Assembly (NCBI RefSeq): GCF_009707515.1
Contig: NZ_WLYI01000032.1
Span: forward strand, 1-64,000
Direction of reading: 5' to 3'
From: Pseudomonas karstica
GTDB lineage: Bacteria > Pseudomonadota > Gammaproteobacteria > Pseudomonadales > Pseudomonadaceae
DNA length: 64,000 nt
Below, one piece after another: positions 63,309 to 64,000 of the stretch. The notes under the pieces are model-generated. The model made no database searches. It had not been told where the DNA came from and saw nothing but the letters and a program-made list of their open reading frames with translations. Position numbers and translations under genes: made by a program. Position 1 is the first letter of the stretch; each line of letters starts with the position of its first letter.

Positions 63309-64000
63309 ATGTCGTCATCTATTCGTAAATCCAACTATTCAGACGCATTGACCCGCTTGGCTCAAGCCATAGCGGTTGGTGTCTGCGCAACTCTGGCAGG
63401 CTGCCAAACGACCCATTTTGCTGCACAAACCACCGTGCAACCCAAACCGAATCTTACCGCCAAGATCAAGCAAAAACCCCTTTGGCTATCAGAGAAGCCA
63501 AGCCCCCAGGAGCCCCAGGATGTCTGGGAACGCATGCGCCAGGGGTTCCAATTGCAGGATGGGGCGGGCGTCAACCCGCGCATTGAGCAGCAACGCTTGT
63601 GGTTCGCCAGCAACCCGTCCTTTCTGGAGAATGCCGGCGAACGCGGCAGCCTCTACATTCATTACATCGTCGAGCGTCTTGAAGAGCGCAATATGCCTCT
63701 GGAACTGGCGCTGCTGCCAGTGATTGAAAGTGCCTACAACCCGATGGCCTATTCACGCAGCAATGCGGTCGGCTTGTGGCAATTCATTCCTTCCACCGGG
63801 CGCTACTTCAACCTGCGCCAGACCAGCGCCTATGATGGTCGCCGCGATATCACTGCCTCCACCACTGCTGCCCTGGACTATCTGACACGTCTGCATGACA
63901 TGTTCAACGGCGACTGGTTGTTGGCCCTGGCGGCTTATAACGCGGGTGAAGGCACGGTCAGCCGGGCTATCGAGCGTAACGAGAAGCTCGGCCTGCCGAC
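63309..64000 (+). CDS. mltD: Membrane-bound lytic murein transglycosylase D (partial)
   Basis: The start of a lytic transglycosylase that cleaves the glycan strand of peptidoglycan and is anchored as a lipoprotein in the outer membrane. A lipoprotein signal with LAGC (Cys about residue 32) is followed by the SLT domain. The catalytic Glu is in [12 protein letters not shown] (about residue 139), and [17 protein letters not shown] and [17 protein letters not shown] are typical of MltD. About 231 codons are present and the gene runs off the window; C-terminal LysM repeats, usual in MltD, would lie beyond. Start at ATG 63309; the ribosome site is weak. Confidence 0.93.
   Translation, partial: MSSSIRKSNYSDALTRLAQAIAVGVCATLAGCQTTHFAAQTTVQPKPNLTAKIKQKPLWLSEKPSPQEPQDVWERMRQGFQLQDGAGVNPRIEQQRLWFASNPSFLENAGERGSLYIHYIVERLEERNMPLELALLPVIESAYNPMAYSRSNAVGLWQFIPSTGRYFNLRQTSAYDGRRDITASTTAALDYLTRLHDMFNGDWLLALAAYNAGEGTVSRAIERNEKLGLP

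Overview
The window is GC-rich chromosomal DNA that reads as a Pseudomonas of the fluorescens group. The evidence is the gene content (cti, ldcA, a CobN-type cobalt chelatase, CbtA/CbtB, a gnd-zwf operon, the order mltD-gloB-methyltransferase-rnhA near dnaQ and ldcA) and the abundant REP/REPIN-type intergenic repeats. No rRNA, tRNA, prophage, CRISPR array or complete IS element was found. Most of it is core genome, with a few accessory or decaying patches.

Layout. 0.3-8.8 kb: xanthine/uracil permease, LEA-type lipoprotein, acetyltransferase, DUF883 protein, Pip2C/Pyr2C reductase (dpkA-like), PepSY protein, a FecR-type anti-sigma regulator with no sigma factor or receptor beside it, and NhaB. 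8.8-12.2 kb (minus): overlapping gnd-zwf-HAD operon. 12.3-20 kb: CptA, a Fur-boxed FhuE/FpvB-like receptor, a small secreted protein, a heavy-metal-type response regulator whose sensor kinase has collapsed to a 55-codon in-frame remnant, and a ChrA transporter. 20-30.5 kb: zapE, a WYL regulator with an NTF2-like gene, pepN, DUF2797/yeaC, glpG-phosphoesterase, nadK and DUF1853.

30.5-40.7 kb is a cobalamin locus. Two cobalamin riboswitches lie back to back. One faces cobW-cobN-chlI/D (cobalt trafficking and insertion), the other cbtB-cbtA-cobE-cobM (probable cobalt uptake and corrin-ring synthesis). The small and medium chelatase subunits appear to come from one gene through a -1 frameshift at an A_AAA_AAG site. 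B12-dependent MetH lies 4 kb further on.

40.7-57 kb: nfuA, a roughly 700-base imperfect palindrome, cti, metH, cysI-DUF934, an FMN reductase, a LysR regulator, lysine decarboxylase and dnaQ. 57-61 kb is an accessory cassette (RidA, DAO-family FAD oxidoreductase, OPA-family transporter, aldehyde dehydrogenase scrap) that separates dnaQ from rnhA, which are normally neighbours. 61-64 kb: rnhA, a SAM methyltransferase, gloB and the start of mltD, which runs off the end.

REPIN-like elements recur at 1-64, 21390-21629, 29494-29525 and in a tandem array at 30492-31220; twice their terminal TAG is the stop codon of the adjoining gene. The most notable points are the chlD frameshift, the gutted sensor kinase, the dnaQ/rnhA cassette and the paired riboswitches.
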